Of a stretch of DNA of 8,280 nt, positions 1 to 6,549 are shown in pieces. The position numbers were made by a program, and so were the translations under genes. Below the pieces are notes generated by a model, which was not told the DNA's origin, made no database searches, and worked only from the letters and a program-made list of their open reading frames with translations. Numbering within the stretch: position 1 is the stretch's first letter; the number at the start of each line of letters is the position of its first letter. The stretch comes from UBA2108 sp963925495 (GTDB lineage: Bacteria; Bacteroidota; Bacteroidia; Flavobacteriales_G; Salibacteraceae), in NCBI GenBank assembly GCA_963925495.1, contig CAWUST010000026.1, positions 1 to 8,280 of the forward strand, given 5' to 3'.

Positions 1-989
1 GTTAGAATCAGGTTTTTAGCCTCCTGTTTTTCAAACACTTCGTCCAAAGTTTTTACTTCTCCGACAGGAACATTTTCTAAATAACAATCGGATATAAATT
101 TATTCACCGTAATTTTTCCAATTTCTAGAGCAAGAAAGGAAATTAATTCCAGCCTGTTTTCTACTCTTAATTTATTAGTTGAGAATGAGCTGGGGGTTTT
201 ACTTTTTCCAATTATTTTCAACAGAAAAACAAATTGCTTTTCTGTTCCCACGGCAAGTATTATTTTCTTTTTATCCTTGGTTAAGTATATGTCTCCATAG
301 GGTGCAATGTTAGGATGTTGTGTGCCAATTGGTTTTGGGATAAACCCTTCCATTAGAAAGTTGCTCGCTTGATTTGCTAGGGCTGCAATAGCACTGTCGT
401 ATAGAGAAACAGAAACACAAACTGGTTTTCTGTTTTCTAAAAGAGCCAACAATATTCCTTCTTTAAGTTGATGGGCTGCAAACAAATCTATAAATGCGAC
501 TGGGAGTTTTGCAAGGTTATTTTCATCGTTTCCTGTCATGGAGATATAACCAGTTTCCGCTTGAAGAATTACGTCAAACGCGCTTCGTTTATCATTTTTC
601 CCAAAACCAGTTATTTCGCCATAAATTATGTTGGGATTTAGTCTTTTACAATCGATAAAACTGAGGCCGAATTTTTCCGCATCTCCATATTTGAAATTAC
701 TGATAATTACATCGGAATTTCGAATGTAATTGTTGAGTGTTTCTTTATCTGAGTTTTTATTGAAATTTAAAAAGACACTTTTTTTATTATAATTGGCTGA
801 TGCATAATAAGCAGAAATTGAATTTTCTTCATTTTCTGAATTTAGTTTCCAATTTCTTGTTACATCACCGTCAGTAGTTTCATTCTCAATTTTAATTACT
901 GAAGCTCCCAATTCACTAAAGAATGAACCTACTTGTGGACCTGCTAAAACAGAAGCGAGTTCTAGAATTTTGAGATTTTTTATATTCAT
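1..989 (-). CDS. CaiB/BaiF family (family III) CoA-transferase, C-terminus cut by window edge
   Basis: The reverse strand reads open from an ATG at 987-989 to the window edge: 329 codons and no stop. The N-terminus (ILELASVLAGPQVGSFFSEL then GASVIKIEN) is the family III signature, in which the CoA-binding Rossmann-like fold begins. Residues around 126-153 (GEITGFG, then DVILQAETGYISMTG) are also characteristic. The family's catalytic aspartate, which forms the aspartyl-CoA thioester (Asp169 in formyl-CoA transferase), aligns with D168 in VAFIDLFAA. Members transfer CoA between carboxylic acids, or act as racemases (Amacr type); the substrate cannot be told here. Near residue 310 the motif PVGEVKTLDEVF matches the late part of the fold, so probably only some 20-70 residues are missing. 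The gene lies just downstream of the tRNA-Leu terminator, so it needs its own promoter, for which I see no clear TAnnTTTG box. The family call is firm; the specific reaction is unknown. Confidence 0.93.
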   Translation of the reverse strand, partial: MNIKNLKILELASVLAGPQVGSFFSELGASVIKIENETTDGDVTRNWKLNSENEENSISAYYASANYNKKSVFLNFNKNSDKETLNNYIRNSDVIISNFKYGDAEKFGLSFIDCKRLNPNIIYGEITGFGKNDKRSAFDVILQAETGYISMTGNDENNLAKLPVAFIDLFAAHQLKEGILLALLENRKPVCVSVSLYDSAIAALANQASNFLMEGFIPKPIGTQHPNIAPYGDIYLTKDKKKIILAVGTEKQFVFLLKIIGKSKTPSSFSTNKLRVENRLELISFLALEIGKITVNKFISDCYLENVPVGEVKTLDEVFEKQEAKNLIL

Positions 990-1021
990 TGTTTTCAATT
1001 CGTCTTGTCCAATATTGGGTT

Positions 1022-1057
1022 AAAAAAAAGCCGCTTTAAAACAATAAAGCGGCTTTT
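1022..1057 (-). terminator. Intrinsic terminator of tRNA-Leu
   Basis: On the reverse strand a 13-bp perfect stem (AAAAGCCGCTTTA pairing with TAAAGCGGCTTTT) with a six-base TTGTTT loop runs into a tract of eight T. It begins one base after the tRNA discriminator base, so it should stop tRNA transcription and insulate the CoA-transferase gene that starts 33 bases further on. The A-rich 5' arm would also let it work weakly on the other strand. Confidence 0.9.
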
Positions 1058-1058
1058 G

Positions 1059-1142
1059 TACCCGGAACTGGACTCGAACCAGCACACCCTAACGGGCACC
1101 AGCCCCTCAAGCTGGCGTGTCTACCAATTCCACCACCCGGGT
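1059..1142 (-). tRNA. tRNA-Leu (anticodon GAG)
   Basis: An 84-nt class II tRNA folds on the reverse strand. The acceptor is ACCCGGG pairing with TCCGGGT (one G-U), followed by discriminator A as expected for leucine. The D arm is GTGG with AATTGGTAGACAC. The anticodon stem is CCAGC/GCTGG with loop TTGAGGG, placing anticodon GAG at 1106-1108 (it reads CUU/CUC). The long variable arm (CCC-GTTA-GGG) is diagnostic of Leu/Ser/Tyr tRNAs. The T arm carries TTCGAGT. The CCA end is not encoded, as is usual in Bacteroidota, so it must be added by CCA-adding enzyme. The gene stands alone, with its own promoter box and terminator. Confidence 0.97.
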
Positions 1143-1152
1143 TTGTGGGCGG

Positions 1153-1160
1153 CAAATGTA
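1153..1160 (-). promoter_or_regulatory. Bacteroidota -7 box for tRNA-Leu
   Basis: The reverse strand reads TACATTTG, an exact TAnnTTTG, ending ten bases before the tRNA 5' end. That matches initiation a few bases before the mature tRNA. No good TTTG-type -33 box is seen at the usual 19-21 base spacing, only T-rich sequence. Confidence 0.65.
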
Positions 1161-1232
1161 ATCCATTTATTAAACGAAAAAATCCATTTTAATGACCTAT
1201 AATTATTTAATTTTCCAGTTCTATATTAATGA

Positions 1233-1388
1233 ATGTCGAAAAAAGAAGAGTATGAATTGGATGATTTTTCAAAGGATGAAATTGAACTTTTGAGATTTTA
1301 TGGTGGATTAAAATCCATTTTCAATAAGAATGAACTAAACCTTAAGAAGGCTTTAAATAACCTCATGGATTGTTATAAAAGCAGATAA
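1233..1388 (+). CDS. Small hypothetical protein, 51 aa (probable 5' half of a split gene)
   Basis: ATG at 1233 to TAA at 1386-1388 encodes 51 residues, starting MSKKEEYELD and ending DCYKSR. The product is highly charged, with no signal peptide or membrane segment, and is predicted largely helical (DEIELLRFYGGLKSIF, then LNLKKALNNL). I do not recognise a family. Just past this stop, the +1 frame is open from 1357 to 1521 with coding-like composition but no ATG, GTG or TTG near its beginning. The simplest reading is one gene of about 95 residues interrupted near 1377-1388. Removing one A from the AAAA run at 1377-1380 joins the frames exactly, as ...DCYKADKKKTARL.... Alternatively the 51-aa protein is complete. 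The stop of the second part lies 24 bases before the ispH ATG, on the same strand. Confidence 0.5.
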   Translation: MSKKEEYELDDFSKDEIELLRFYGGLKSIFNKNELNLKKALNNLMDCYKSR

Positions 1389-1521
1389 GAAAAAAACGGC
1401 AAGGCTGGAAAGTATACGCTATGTATTGTCTCTTCAAGATTACGAAAACAAGGGGTTAACGGGTGTAGGTTTAAATCCAGACCCGAATGTAGTTTCTAGG
1501 TATTTTGAGGAACCTGATTGA
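1357..1521 (+). pseudogene. Start-less open frame, probable 3' half of the gene beginning at 1233
   Basis: This frame is open from just after a TAA (1354-1356) to TGA at 1519-1521. Its convincing part reads KKKTARLESIRYVLSLQD and later GVGLNPDPNVVSRYFEEPD. It lacks a normal start: the first possible ones are rare ATT (1369) or ATA codons, and the first TTG lies well inside. It sits in the +1 frame relative to the 51-aa frame starting at 1233 and overlaps its end, so a one-base insertion, a sequencing error or a programmed shift would explain both halves. I do not recognise the family. Confidence refers to this being a fragment of a coding sequence, not to any function. Confidence 0.45.
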
Positions 1522-1532
1522 TTAGACTAAAC

Positions 1533-1540
1533 TACCTTTG
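1533..1540 (+). promoter_or_regulatory. Bacteroidota -7 box for ispH
   Basis: TACCTTTG is an exact TAnnTTTG and ends five bases before the ispH ATG. With initiation normally about 5-8 bases past this element, the transcript would start at or next to the start codon, so it would be nearly leaderless. No -33 TTTG is seen at the expected distance; a TTTTG at 1503-1507 is about 25 bases upstream. Confidence 0.6.
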
Positions 1541-1545
1541 TAGCA

Positions 1546-2772
1546 ATGAAGAAATTTGACATTCCCACTTTTTATAAATCATCATTTATAAGAAAAATTA
1601 AGGAGTTAAGGAAAATTAGCGATCCTAGAAAAAAAGATTTTACTCCCACAGTTCTTGACTTTGGCGCGGTTCAATTTTTTGTATCGAGGCATTTTGGCTT
1701 TTGCTTTGGAGTAGAAAATGCTATTGAAATAAGCTATAGAACTGTGGAGGAAAACCCTGGAAAACGAGTTTTTTTATTGAGTGAAATGATTCATAACCCA
1801 ATAGTAAATGACGATTTGGTGAAAAAGGGTATTCGTTTTTTAATGAATACAGAAGGTGAGCAAATTATTCCTTGGGACAAACTAACCTCGAAAGACATTG
1901 TATTAATTCCTGCTTTTGGTACTACAATTGAACTTGAGAATCGGTTAAAAGAAATAGGTATTCAGATAGAACAATACGATACAACTTGTCCTTTTGTAAA
2001 AAAGGTTTGGAATATGAGCAAAAAATTAGGCGATAATGAATCTACTGTAGTTATTCATGGTAAACATATTCACGAAGAAACTCGGGCTACGTTTTCTCAT
2101 TCTGAAAGCCACGCACCTTCCGTAGTTGTAAAAGATTTGGCTGAAGCAAAATCTTTGTCAGAATTTGCTCTAGGTCAAAAGTCAAAAGAAGAATTTTATA
2201 TAGCTTTTAAAGGAAAATATTCTAAAGGGTTTGACCCAGAAATTCATTTTGAAAAAGTAGGAGTTGTTAATCAAACCACTATGTTGGCGACTGATACCCA
2301 TGAAATAGCTGAGTTTTTTAAAGGTATTATGGAACAGAAATTTGATAACACGAGCTCTGAAAATCACTTTGTAGACACTAGAGATACTCTATGTTATGCT
2401 ACTCATGACAACCAAGAAGCTACTTACGGATTACTAGAGCAGTCTGCGGATTTTGCTTTAGTTGTGGGCGGATACAATAGTTCCAATACGAGCCATTTGG
2501 TAGAACTTTGCGAAAGAAAATTTCAGACTTATTACATTTCTTCTTCTAATGAAATAAAATCGGAAAATGAAATTGAACACTTTAATTTACACAATCATAA
2601 AATAGTAAACTCTAAGAATTGGTTGAAATCAGAAAGCCCTTTGAAAATAATTCTAACAAGCGGTGCTTCTTGTCCGGATTCTGAAGTCGACAAAGTGATA
2701 GATAAAATTCTGTCCTTTTTTGATAATGTAAGAGATAAAGAAGAAGTTATTTCCGAATTGACCAAAGCTTAA
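1546..2772 (+). CDS. ispH: 4-hydroxy-3-methylbut-2-enyl diphosphate reductase (IspH/LytB), long plant/cyanobacterial type
   Basis: The 408-aa protein is the last enzyme of the MEP isoprenoid pathway. It reduces HMBPP to IPP and DMAPP in the cytoplasm with a [4Fe-4S] cluster. Three cysteines match the cluster ligands: C53 in HFGFCFGVENA, C148 in TTCPFVKKVW and C283 in DTLCYATHDNQ. H83 in EMIHNPIVND matches the conserved substrate-binding histidine. GKHIHEETRAT (about 172-182) and VNQTTMLATDT (about 241-251) follow the longer form known from plants, cyanobacteria and Bacteroidota, not the roughly 316-aa E. coli form. ASCPDSEVD near 375-382 is the conserved C-terminal motif. About 40 residues precede the core, with DFTPTVLDFG leading into it; this is normal for Bacteroidota homologues and supports the ATG at 1546. 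It is probably transcribed alone and converges with dacA. Confidence 0.97.
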   Translation: MKKFDIPTFYKSSFIRKIKELRKISDPRKKDFTPTVLDFGAVQFFVSRHFGFCFGVENAIEISYRTVEENPGKRVFLLSEMIHNPIVNDDLVKKGIRFLMNTEGEQIIPWDKLTSKDIVLIPAFGTTIELENRLKEIGIQIEQYDTTCPFVKKVWNMSKKLGDNESTVVIHGKHIHEETRATFSHSESHAPSVVVKDLAEAKSLSEFALGQKSKEEFYIAFKGKYSKGFDPEIHFEKVGVVNQTTMLATDTHEIAEFFKGIMEQKFDNTSSENHFVDTRDTLCYATHDNQEATYGLLEQSADFALVVGGYNSSNTSHLVELCERKFQTYYISSSNEIKSENEIEHFNLHNHKIVNSKNWLKSESPLKIILTSGASCPDSEVDKVIDKILSFFDNVRDKEEVISELTKA

Positions 2773-2777
2773 TGGTC

Positions 2778-2807
2778 TTAAGTATTGATTATTACAATCA
2801 AACTTAA
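2778..2807. terminator. Hairpin between convergent ispH and dacA, possible bidirectional terminator
   Basis: TTAAGT-A-TTGATT, a five-base ATTAC loop, and AATCAAACTTAA form a 12-bp stem with one bulged A. It fills the gap between the ispH stop (2770-2772) and the dacA stop (2810-2812). The stem is AT-rich and has no adjoining T tract on either strand, so termination is inferred mainly from position. Confidence 0.4.
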
Positions 2808-2809
2808 AT

Positions 2810-3598
2810 TCAGCCTTTTTTTAATAAATGCCTTAGATGTACCGCTAGGTTACTTTTAGAGATGTTATGTTTGAATTTACCTTCTTTTATAGTGGAAATG
2901 GCACCAGTTTGTTCTGAGACTATTAATGATATGGCACTAGATTGTTCAGACACACCCATGGCCGCGCGATGACGCATTCCAAGACTTGCAGACAAGTCAC
3001 TACTTTCACTTACGGGCAAAACACATCTTGCAGCAAGAATTGTATTATCTCTAATAAGTACAGCACCATCATGTAAAGGGGTGTTTTTCCAAAAAACACT
3101 TTCAAGCAAAGCGCTGCTCACTCTTGCATTTATTATTTCACCACTACCAAGATAAATATCAATGTCGTGACTATAAGAAATAATAATGAGTGCCCCAGTT
3201 TTAGAATTCGACATATTAATACAAGCACGAGTTAGTTCATCAATGTTTAAAGGGATTTCTTCTCCTTCCTTTTTACCAAAATGAAAAATATTGCCTTTGA
3301 ATAAACTTTGATTTAGAAAATTCGTATTCCCTATCATCAGTAGGAAATTACGCAGTTCTTGCTGAAATACTATAATAAGAACAATAACTCCAACACCAAT
3401 AAATTGTCCTAAAATTTCCGATAGAAGTTCCATGTGTAAAGCTTCTACAATTTTCCAGAAAAGATAAATGGTGAAAATTCCGACAAAGATTCGAATAGCA
3501 ATTGTACCACGTACCATTTGATATACTTGGTAGATAAGTGCAGCTACGAGTACAATATCTATAACATCTAGCAAACCTATGGAAATAAACTGGAGCAT
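2810..3598 (-). CDS. dacA: Diadenylate cyclase, CdaA/DacA type (c-di-AMP synthase)
   Basis: The 262-aa membrane protein condenses two ATP into the second messenger c-di-AMP. Three hydrophobic segments (about 5-28, 33-52 and 63-80) anchor it, followed by a cytoplasmic DAC (DisA_N) domain. Catalytic motifs are present: DGA at 177-179 (PLHDGAVLI) and RHR at 209-211 (GMRHRAAMGVSE). FFQQELR-like VFQQELRNFL at the end of the third segment is typical of CdaA. Length matches the family (about 260-275). It lies 39 bases downstream of folP on the same strand, an arrangement common in Bacteroidota, and no cdaR-like partner follows. A TAnnTTTG box five bases before its ATG suggests it can also be transcribed independently of folP. 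C-di-AMP usually controls potassium and osmotic balance and cell-wall homeostasis; that role here is inferred from the family. Confidence 0.96.
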   Translation of the reverse strand: MLQFISIGLLDVIDIVLVAALIYQVYQMVRGTIAIRIFVGIFTIYLFWKIVEALHMELLSEILGQFIGVGVIVLIIVFQQELRNFLLMIGNTNFLNQSLFKGNIFHFGKKEGEEIPLNIDELTRACINMSNSKTGALIIISYSHDIDIYLGSGEIINARVSSALLESVFWKNTPLHDGAVLIRDNTILAARCVLPVSESSDLSASLGMRHRAAMGVSEQSSAISLIVSEQTGAISTIKEGKFKHNISKSNLAVHLRHLLKKG

Positions 3599-3603
3599 TT
3601 CGG

Positions 3604-3611
3604 CAAAATTA
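3604..3611 (-). promoter_or_regulatory. Bacteroidota -7 box for dacA in the folP-dacA gap
   Basis: The reverse strand reads TAATTTTG, an exact TAnnTTTG, with five bases between it and the dacA ATG. This is the same spacing as at ispH. It lies within the 39-base folP-dacA gap, which argues for a separate dacA transcript with almost no leader. No -33 element was identified. Confidence 0.5.
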
Positions 3612-3637
3612 ACCCAAATAAAGCAATTAGGAATTTA

Positions 3638-4495
3638 TTAATCTAGGAAAGCTTCGAATAATCGGACTGCTTGTTTTGCCTCTTTCACGTCATGAACTCT
3701 CAATATCTTAGCCCCATTAATTAAAGCCAAAGAATTTAGAACTGTCGTTCCATTGAGTGTTTCTGAGGTGTCAATATTTAGAGTTTTAGAAATAAAGGAT
3801 TTACGCGATAAGCCAATTAGAAGTGGCAGTCCAAAAATTTGAAATTGTTGTAAATGCCGAAGAATTTTAAAATTTTGATTCGCATTTTTCGCAAATCCAA
3901 TTCCAGGATCTATTATAATATCGTTAACGCCTAGTTGTTTTAATTGGTTGATTTTAGAGCTAAAATATCTATTAATGTCATTTAAAAGGTCAACATAATC
4001 CGTTTCGCTTTTCATGGTTTGAGGGTTTCCTTTCATGTGCATCATTATGTACGGAACTTGTAATTTAGCTACAGTTTCAAACATGTTTGGATCTAATTCA
4101 CCACCCGAAATATCGTTGATTATACATGCTCCATGCTCAATGGCTTTTATAGCCACTTCGCTTCTAAAGGTATCTATACTTAAAATGGCGTGCGGGAATT
4201 CTTTGGCAATTGAAGAAATCGTCTCGCTGCGGTTTAATTCCTCTTCTAGGGAAATATCAACGGAGTTTGGTCGTGAAGAGTAGGCGCCTAAATCAATAAA
4301 ATCAGTACCTTCAATCAACATTTCTTCCACCTTTTTCAAAATAGAAACTAATTCAGTTTTCCGGCTTTCGGCATAAAAAGAATCTGGGGTTAGGTTAACT
4401 ATTCCCATTACTTTGGGTGAGGATAAATCAATAAGATTTCCTCTACAATTAATTAACATTTTATTTTCTGATTTTGTTAGCACTTTAATGCTCAT
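3638..4495 (-). CDS. folP: Dihydropteroate synthase
   Basis: The 285-aa TIM-barrel enzyme joins p-aminobenzoate to 6-hydroxymethyl-dihydropterin diphosphate in folate synthesis; it is the sulfonamide target. All family motifs are intact: GIVNLTPDSF (31-40), DLGAYSSRP (68-76), SIDTF (106-110), NDISGG (127-132), DPGIGFAK (196-203), GLSRKSF (228-234) and RVHDV (266-270). The first 12 residues before a second Met (M13, MLINCRGNLIDLSSPKVMG) are longer than in many Bacteroidota homologues, which begin near that point, so the true start may be the ATG at 4457-4459. A TAnnTTTG box 15 bases before the upstream ATG is compatible with either start. The gene is first of a folP-dacA pair and is divergent from the DUF1599 gene across a 48-base gap. 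Confidence 0.96.
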   Translation of the reverse strand: MSIKVLTKSENKMLINCRGNLIDLSSPKVMGIVNLTPDSFYAESRKTELVSILKKVEEMLIEGTDFIDLGAYSSRPNSVDISLEEELNRSETISSIAKEFPHAILSIDTFRSEVAIKAIEHGACIINDISGGELDPNMFETVAKLQVPYIMMHMKGNPQTMKSETDYVDLLNDINRYFSSKINQLKQLGVNDIIIDPGIGFAKNANQNFKILRHLQQFQIFGLPLLIGLSRKSFISKTLNIDTSETLNGTTVLNSLALINGAKILRVHDVKEAKQAVRLFEAFLD

Positions 4496-4510
4496 TTTTC
4501 AATTAATTTG

Positions 4511-4518
4511 CAAAGGTA
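4511..4518 (-). promoter_or_regulatory. Bacteroidota -7 box for folP in the divergent folP/DUF1599 gap
   Basis: The reverse strand reads TACCTTTG (exact TAnnTTTG), ending 15 bases before the folP ATG. It shares a TTTGCAAA palindrome (4507-4514) with the forward strand, where TTAATTTG (4503-4510) is one mismatch from the same element. Divergent promoters therefore probably overlap in the 48-base gap. Confidence 0.55.
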
Positions 4519-4543
4519 GTTTACACCCACGACAAAATAAAGG

Positions 4544-5092
4544 ATGACAAAAACAACGGAACAATTTGATGAGGTAATTTCTGAATGCAGAGAAATCTAT
4601 CTAAAAAAAATGAAAGATTACGGGGCAGCATGGAGAATTCTTAGGTCATCGTCCCTTACCGATCAAATTTTCATAAAGGCAAACCGAATAAAAACTCTTG
4701 AAAAAAACATTGAATCGAAAGTAGATGAAGGCATTCGTCCAGAATATATCGGTATAATTAATTATTGCATTATGGCTTTGGTTCAGCTCGAATTGGGTGA
4801 AAGTAGCGGTGGAAGTATGGAATTGAAAAGAGGGCTAAAGCTTTATGATTCTTATGCAAACGAAGCTAAAAGACTGATGATGGATAAAAATCACGATTAT
4901 GGTGAAGCTTGGAGAACTATGCGTACAAGCTCATTTACTGATTTAATTTTAATGAAAATATTAAGAACCAAACAAATTGAGAACAACCAAGGAAAAACGT
5001 TAATAAGCGAAGGAATAGATGCTAATTATTTTGATATGCTTAATTATGCCGTGTTTGCAATGATAAGAATGGGCGAAGAAGATATCACGTAA
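4544..5092 (+). CDS. DUF1599 family protein with two tandem domain copies
   Basis: The 182-aa soluble, mostly helical protein has no signal peptide. It contains the same domain twice. Copy one spans about 14-84: KKMKDYGAAWRILRSSSLTD, then VDEGIRPEY and IINYCIMAL. Copy two spans about 105-177: MDKNHDYGEAWRTMRTSSFT, then ISEGIDANY and MLNYAVFAM. The DYG, EG and NY motifs recur about 93 residues apart. This matches DUF1599 (Pfam PF07659), which I recall, with moderate confidence, as a nucleotide-modification-associated domain. The helical K-x-x-DYG pattern resembles MazG-like NTP pyrophosphohydrolases, but no activity can be assigned. It is divergent from folP, an arrangement I recall as common in Bacteroidota. 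The start has AAAGG directly against the ATG, too close for a classical ribosome site; the next in-frame Met is M23, inside the domain, so 4544 is favoured. Confidence 0.88.
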   Translation: MTKTTEQFDEVISECREIYLKKMKDYGAAWRILRSSSLTDQIFIKANRIKTLEKNIESKVDEGIRPEYIGIINYCIMALVQLELGESSGGSMELKRGLKLYDSYANEAKRLMMDKNHDYGEAWRTMRTSSFTDLILMKILRTKQIENNQGKTLISEGIDANYFDMLNYAVFAMIRMGEEDIT

Positions 5093-5103
5093 CGTGTTTA
5101 AAT

Positions 5104-5132
5104 TTCCTGAAATTTTTCTTGAAAAATTGGAA
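5104..5132. terminator. Hairpin between convergent DUF1599 and sugar-transferase genes
   Basis: TTCC, a three-base TGA bulge, AATTTTT, loop CTTG, AAAAATT and GGAA form a stem of 7 plus 4 bp. It lies between the stop at 5090-5092 and the opposing stop at 5134-5136. The A/T runs inside the stem can supply a weak U tract on either strand. Termination is inferred mostly from position. Confidence 0.45.
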
Positions 5133-5133
5133 G

Positions 5134-6549
5134 TTATTTACCTCTTCCCTGAAGTACAATAAGAACGGTGTAAATCAGTATTTTAAAATCTAAAAACAGA
5201 GACATGTTTTCCAAGTAAAGTATGTCATACTTTACACGAGCTACCATTTCTTCTACGTTTTCGGCGTAACCATATTTTACTTGTCCCCAGCTTGTCATTC
5301 CTGGTTTTATTCTCTGCAAATACTTGTAATGAGAAGCCTCTTTTAAAATTTGTTCAATATAAAATTCTCTTTCAGGCCGAGGTCCCACCATGCTCATTTC
5401 GCCAGTAAGAACGTGCAAAAATTGAGGTATTTCATCTATTCTAGTTTTACGAAGAAACCTTCCAAATGGAGTAATTCTAGGGTCATTTTCTGAAGATAGT
5501 TGAGGTCCTTTATTTTCAGAACCAATATACATGGTTCTATATTTTATCATTTTAAAAGGTTTGCGATTGAGCCCTACGCGTTCTTGAGAATAAAAAATTG
5601 GTCCTTTTGAAGAGAGTTTTACTCCAATAGCAGTAAATAAATAAATTGGTAGGAGGAGAACAAAGGCCAACAAAGCCGAAATTACATCTATTAATCGTTT
5701 TAAAGATTTTTGCCAAGCCGGCATTATTTCTTGGTTAATTTGAACCAAAGGCGCCCCAAATATGGAAGTCATTTTAACTGACCCAGCAAGTATGTCGTAA
5801 ATATCAGGAATAACAGATATATAAACGTCTTTGCCTTTCAAAGCGTTGAGTACTTTTCCTATTTTTCCGTGTTCTGATGTTTCTGCTGCAATTATGACCT
5901 CTTCTATGTGGTTGTTATTCAGTATTTCATCTATGTTTTTTACATGACCTAAATGTGGTAAATAAGGTTGCATAATGAGGCCATCTTTCCCATTAATATG
6001 TAAATAACCAATAAAATTAAAGCCACTTGATTTTTTTTGAGCTTCTAATTCCTGAAAAAGTTCAAATGCTTTTTCATTGCTTCCTAATATCACCGTATTA
6101 AATCCTATAATGCGATTATGGATTTTATTAGCAGTTTGTGAAGACAGAGTAACTCTTCCGGAAAATGTAAGTGCAAAATGCAAGAAAAACAAAGTGAAGA
6201 AACTAATGTAATAACCTTTATAGCTACTAAGTTGATCATCAAGTAACAAGAGAAAGAAAATGAAAATAACCCCGATAAAGGTTTGAAGAAGTGTTTGCCC
6301 CATTTCTTTTAATCTTGACTTGCGGTAAACAGATTGATAGTTGCCCGAAGCAAAATAAAGCAAGACCCATCCAAAAGATATTACCAATAAGCCGGCATAA
6401 AAATTATTGGTAAATTCAAGGTTAAATGATGAAATAGAATAGCCCGTTTCTAAAAAAGCTTTTCTGAAAATGTAAAATATAACCCAAGCCGTAACCGCCG
6501 AAAGAAAATCGGAAATCACATATTTAAACGCCTGAATTTTCTCGTTCAT
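5134..6549 (-). CDS. Polyisoprenyl-phosphate hexose-1-phosphate transferase (WcaJ-like, initiates exopolysaccharide synthesis)
   Basis: The 471-aa inner-membrane protein should move a hexose-1-phosphate from a UDP-sugar to undecaprenyl phosphate, the first step of surface polysaccharide synthesis. It has the full WcaJ-type layout. Four N-terminal membrane segments lie at about 11-30, 51-68, 88-104 and 112-130. A cytoplasmic Rossmann-like region spans about 145-275 (TVILGSNEKAFELFQEL, EEVIIAAE). A membrane helix at about 284-307 (KRLIDVISALLAFVLLLPIY) begins the catalytic PF02397 domain. Catalytic-domain motifs include YRTM (337-340), the D372-E373 dyad in LRKTRIDEIPQ, VGPRP (388-392) and KPGMTSWGQV (415-424). 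The sugar specificity is not readable. The ATG overlaps the stop of the upstream lipoprotein gene by one base (TAATG), implying translational coupling. No other glycosyltransferases are visible nearby. Confidence 0.94.
   Translation of the reverse strand: MNEKIQAFKYVISDFLSAVTAWVIFYIFRKAFLETGYSISSFNLEFTNNFYAGLLVISFGWVLLYFASGNYQSVYRKSRLKEMGQTLLQTFIGVIFIFFLLLLDDQLSSYKGYYISFFTLFFLHFALTFSGRVTLSSQTANKIHNRIIGFNTVILGSNEKAFELFQELEAQKKSSGFNFIGYLHINGKDGLIMQPYLPHLGHVKNIDEILNNNHIEEVIIAAETSEHGKIGKVLNALKGKDVYISVIPDIYDILAGSVKMTSIFGAPLVQINQEIMPAWQKSLKRLIDVISALLAFVLLLPIYLFTAIGVKLSSKGPIFYSQERVGLNRKPFKMIKYRTMYIGSENKGPQLSSENDPRITPFGRFLRKTRIDEIPQFLHVLTGEMSMVGPRPEREFYIEQILKEASHYKYLQRIKPGMTSWGQVKYGYAENVEEMVARVKYDILYLENMSLFLDFKILIYTVLIVLQGRGK

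Noticed and set aside
1005..1202. 65-codon forward-strand frame reading PELDSNQHTLTGTSPSS
   Set aside because: It is the antisense translation of the tRNA-Leu and its terminator, a well-known annotation artefact.
1389..1396. A-rich slippery site as a proven programmed frameshift in the small gene before ispH
   Set aside because: The A run lies after the first stop codon, and the needed shift is +1, so a classical -1 slippery heptamer does not explain it; an insertion or sequencing error is simpler.
2182..2367. 61-codon reverse frame inside ispH
   Set aside because: It lies wholly within a confidently identified gene on the other strand and has no independent support.
4035..4283. 82-codon forward frame inside folP
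   Set aside because: Shadow of folP, whose motifs cover the same bases; no homology or promoter of its own.
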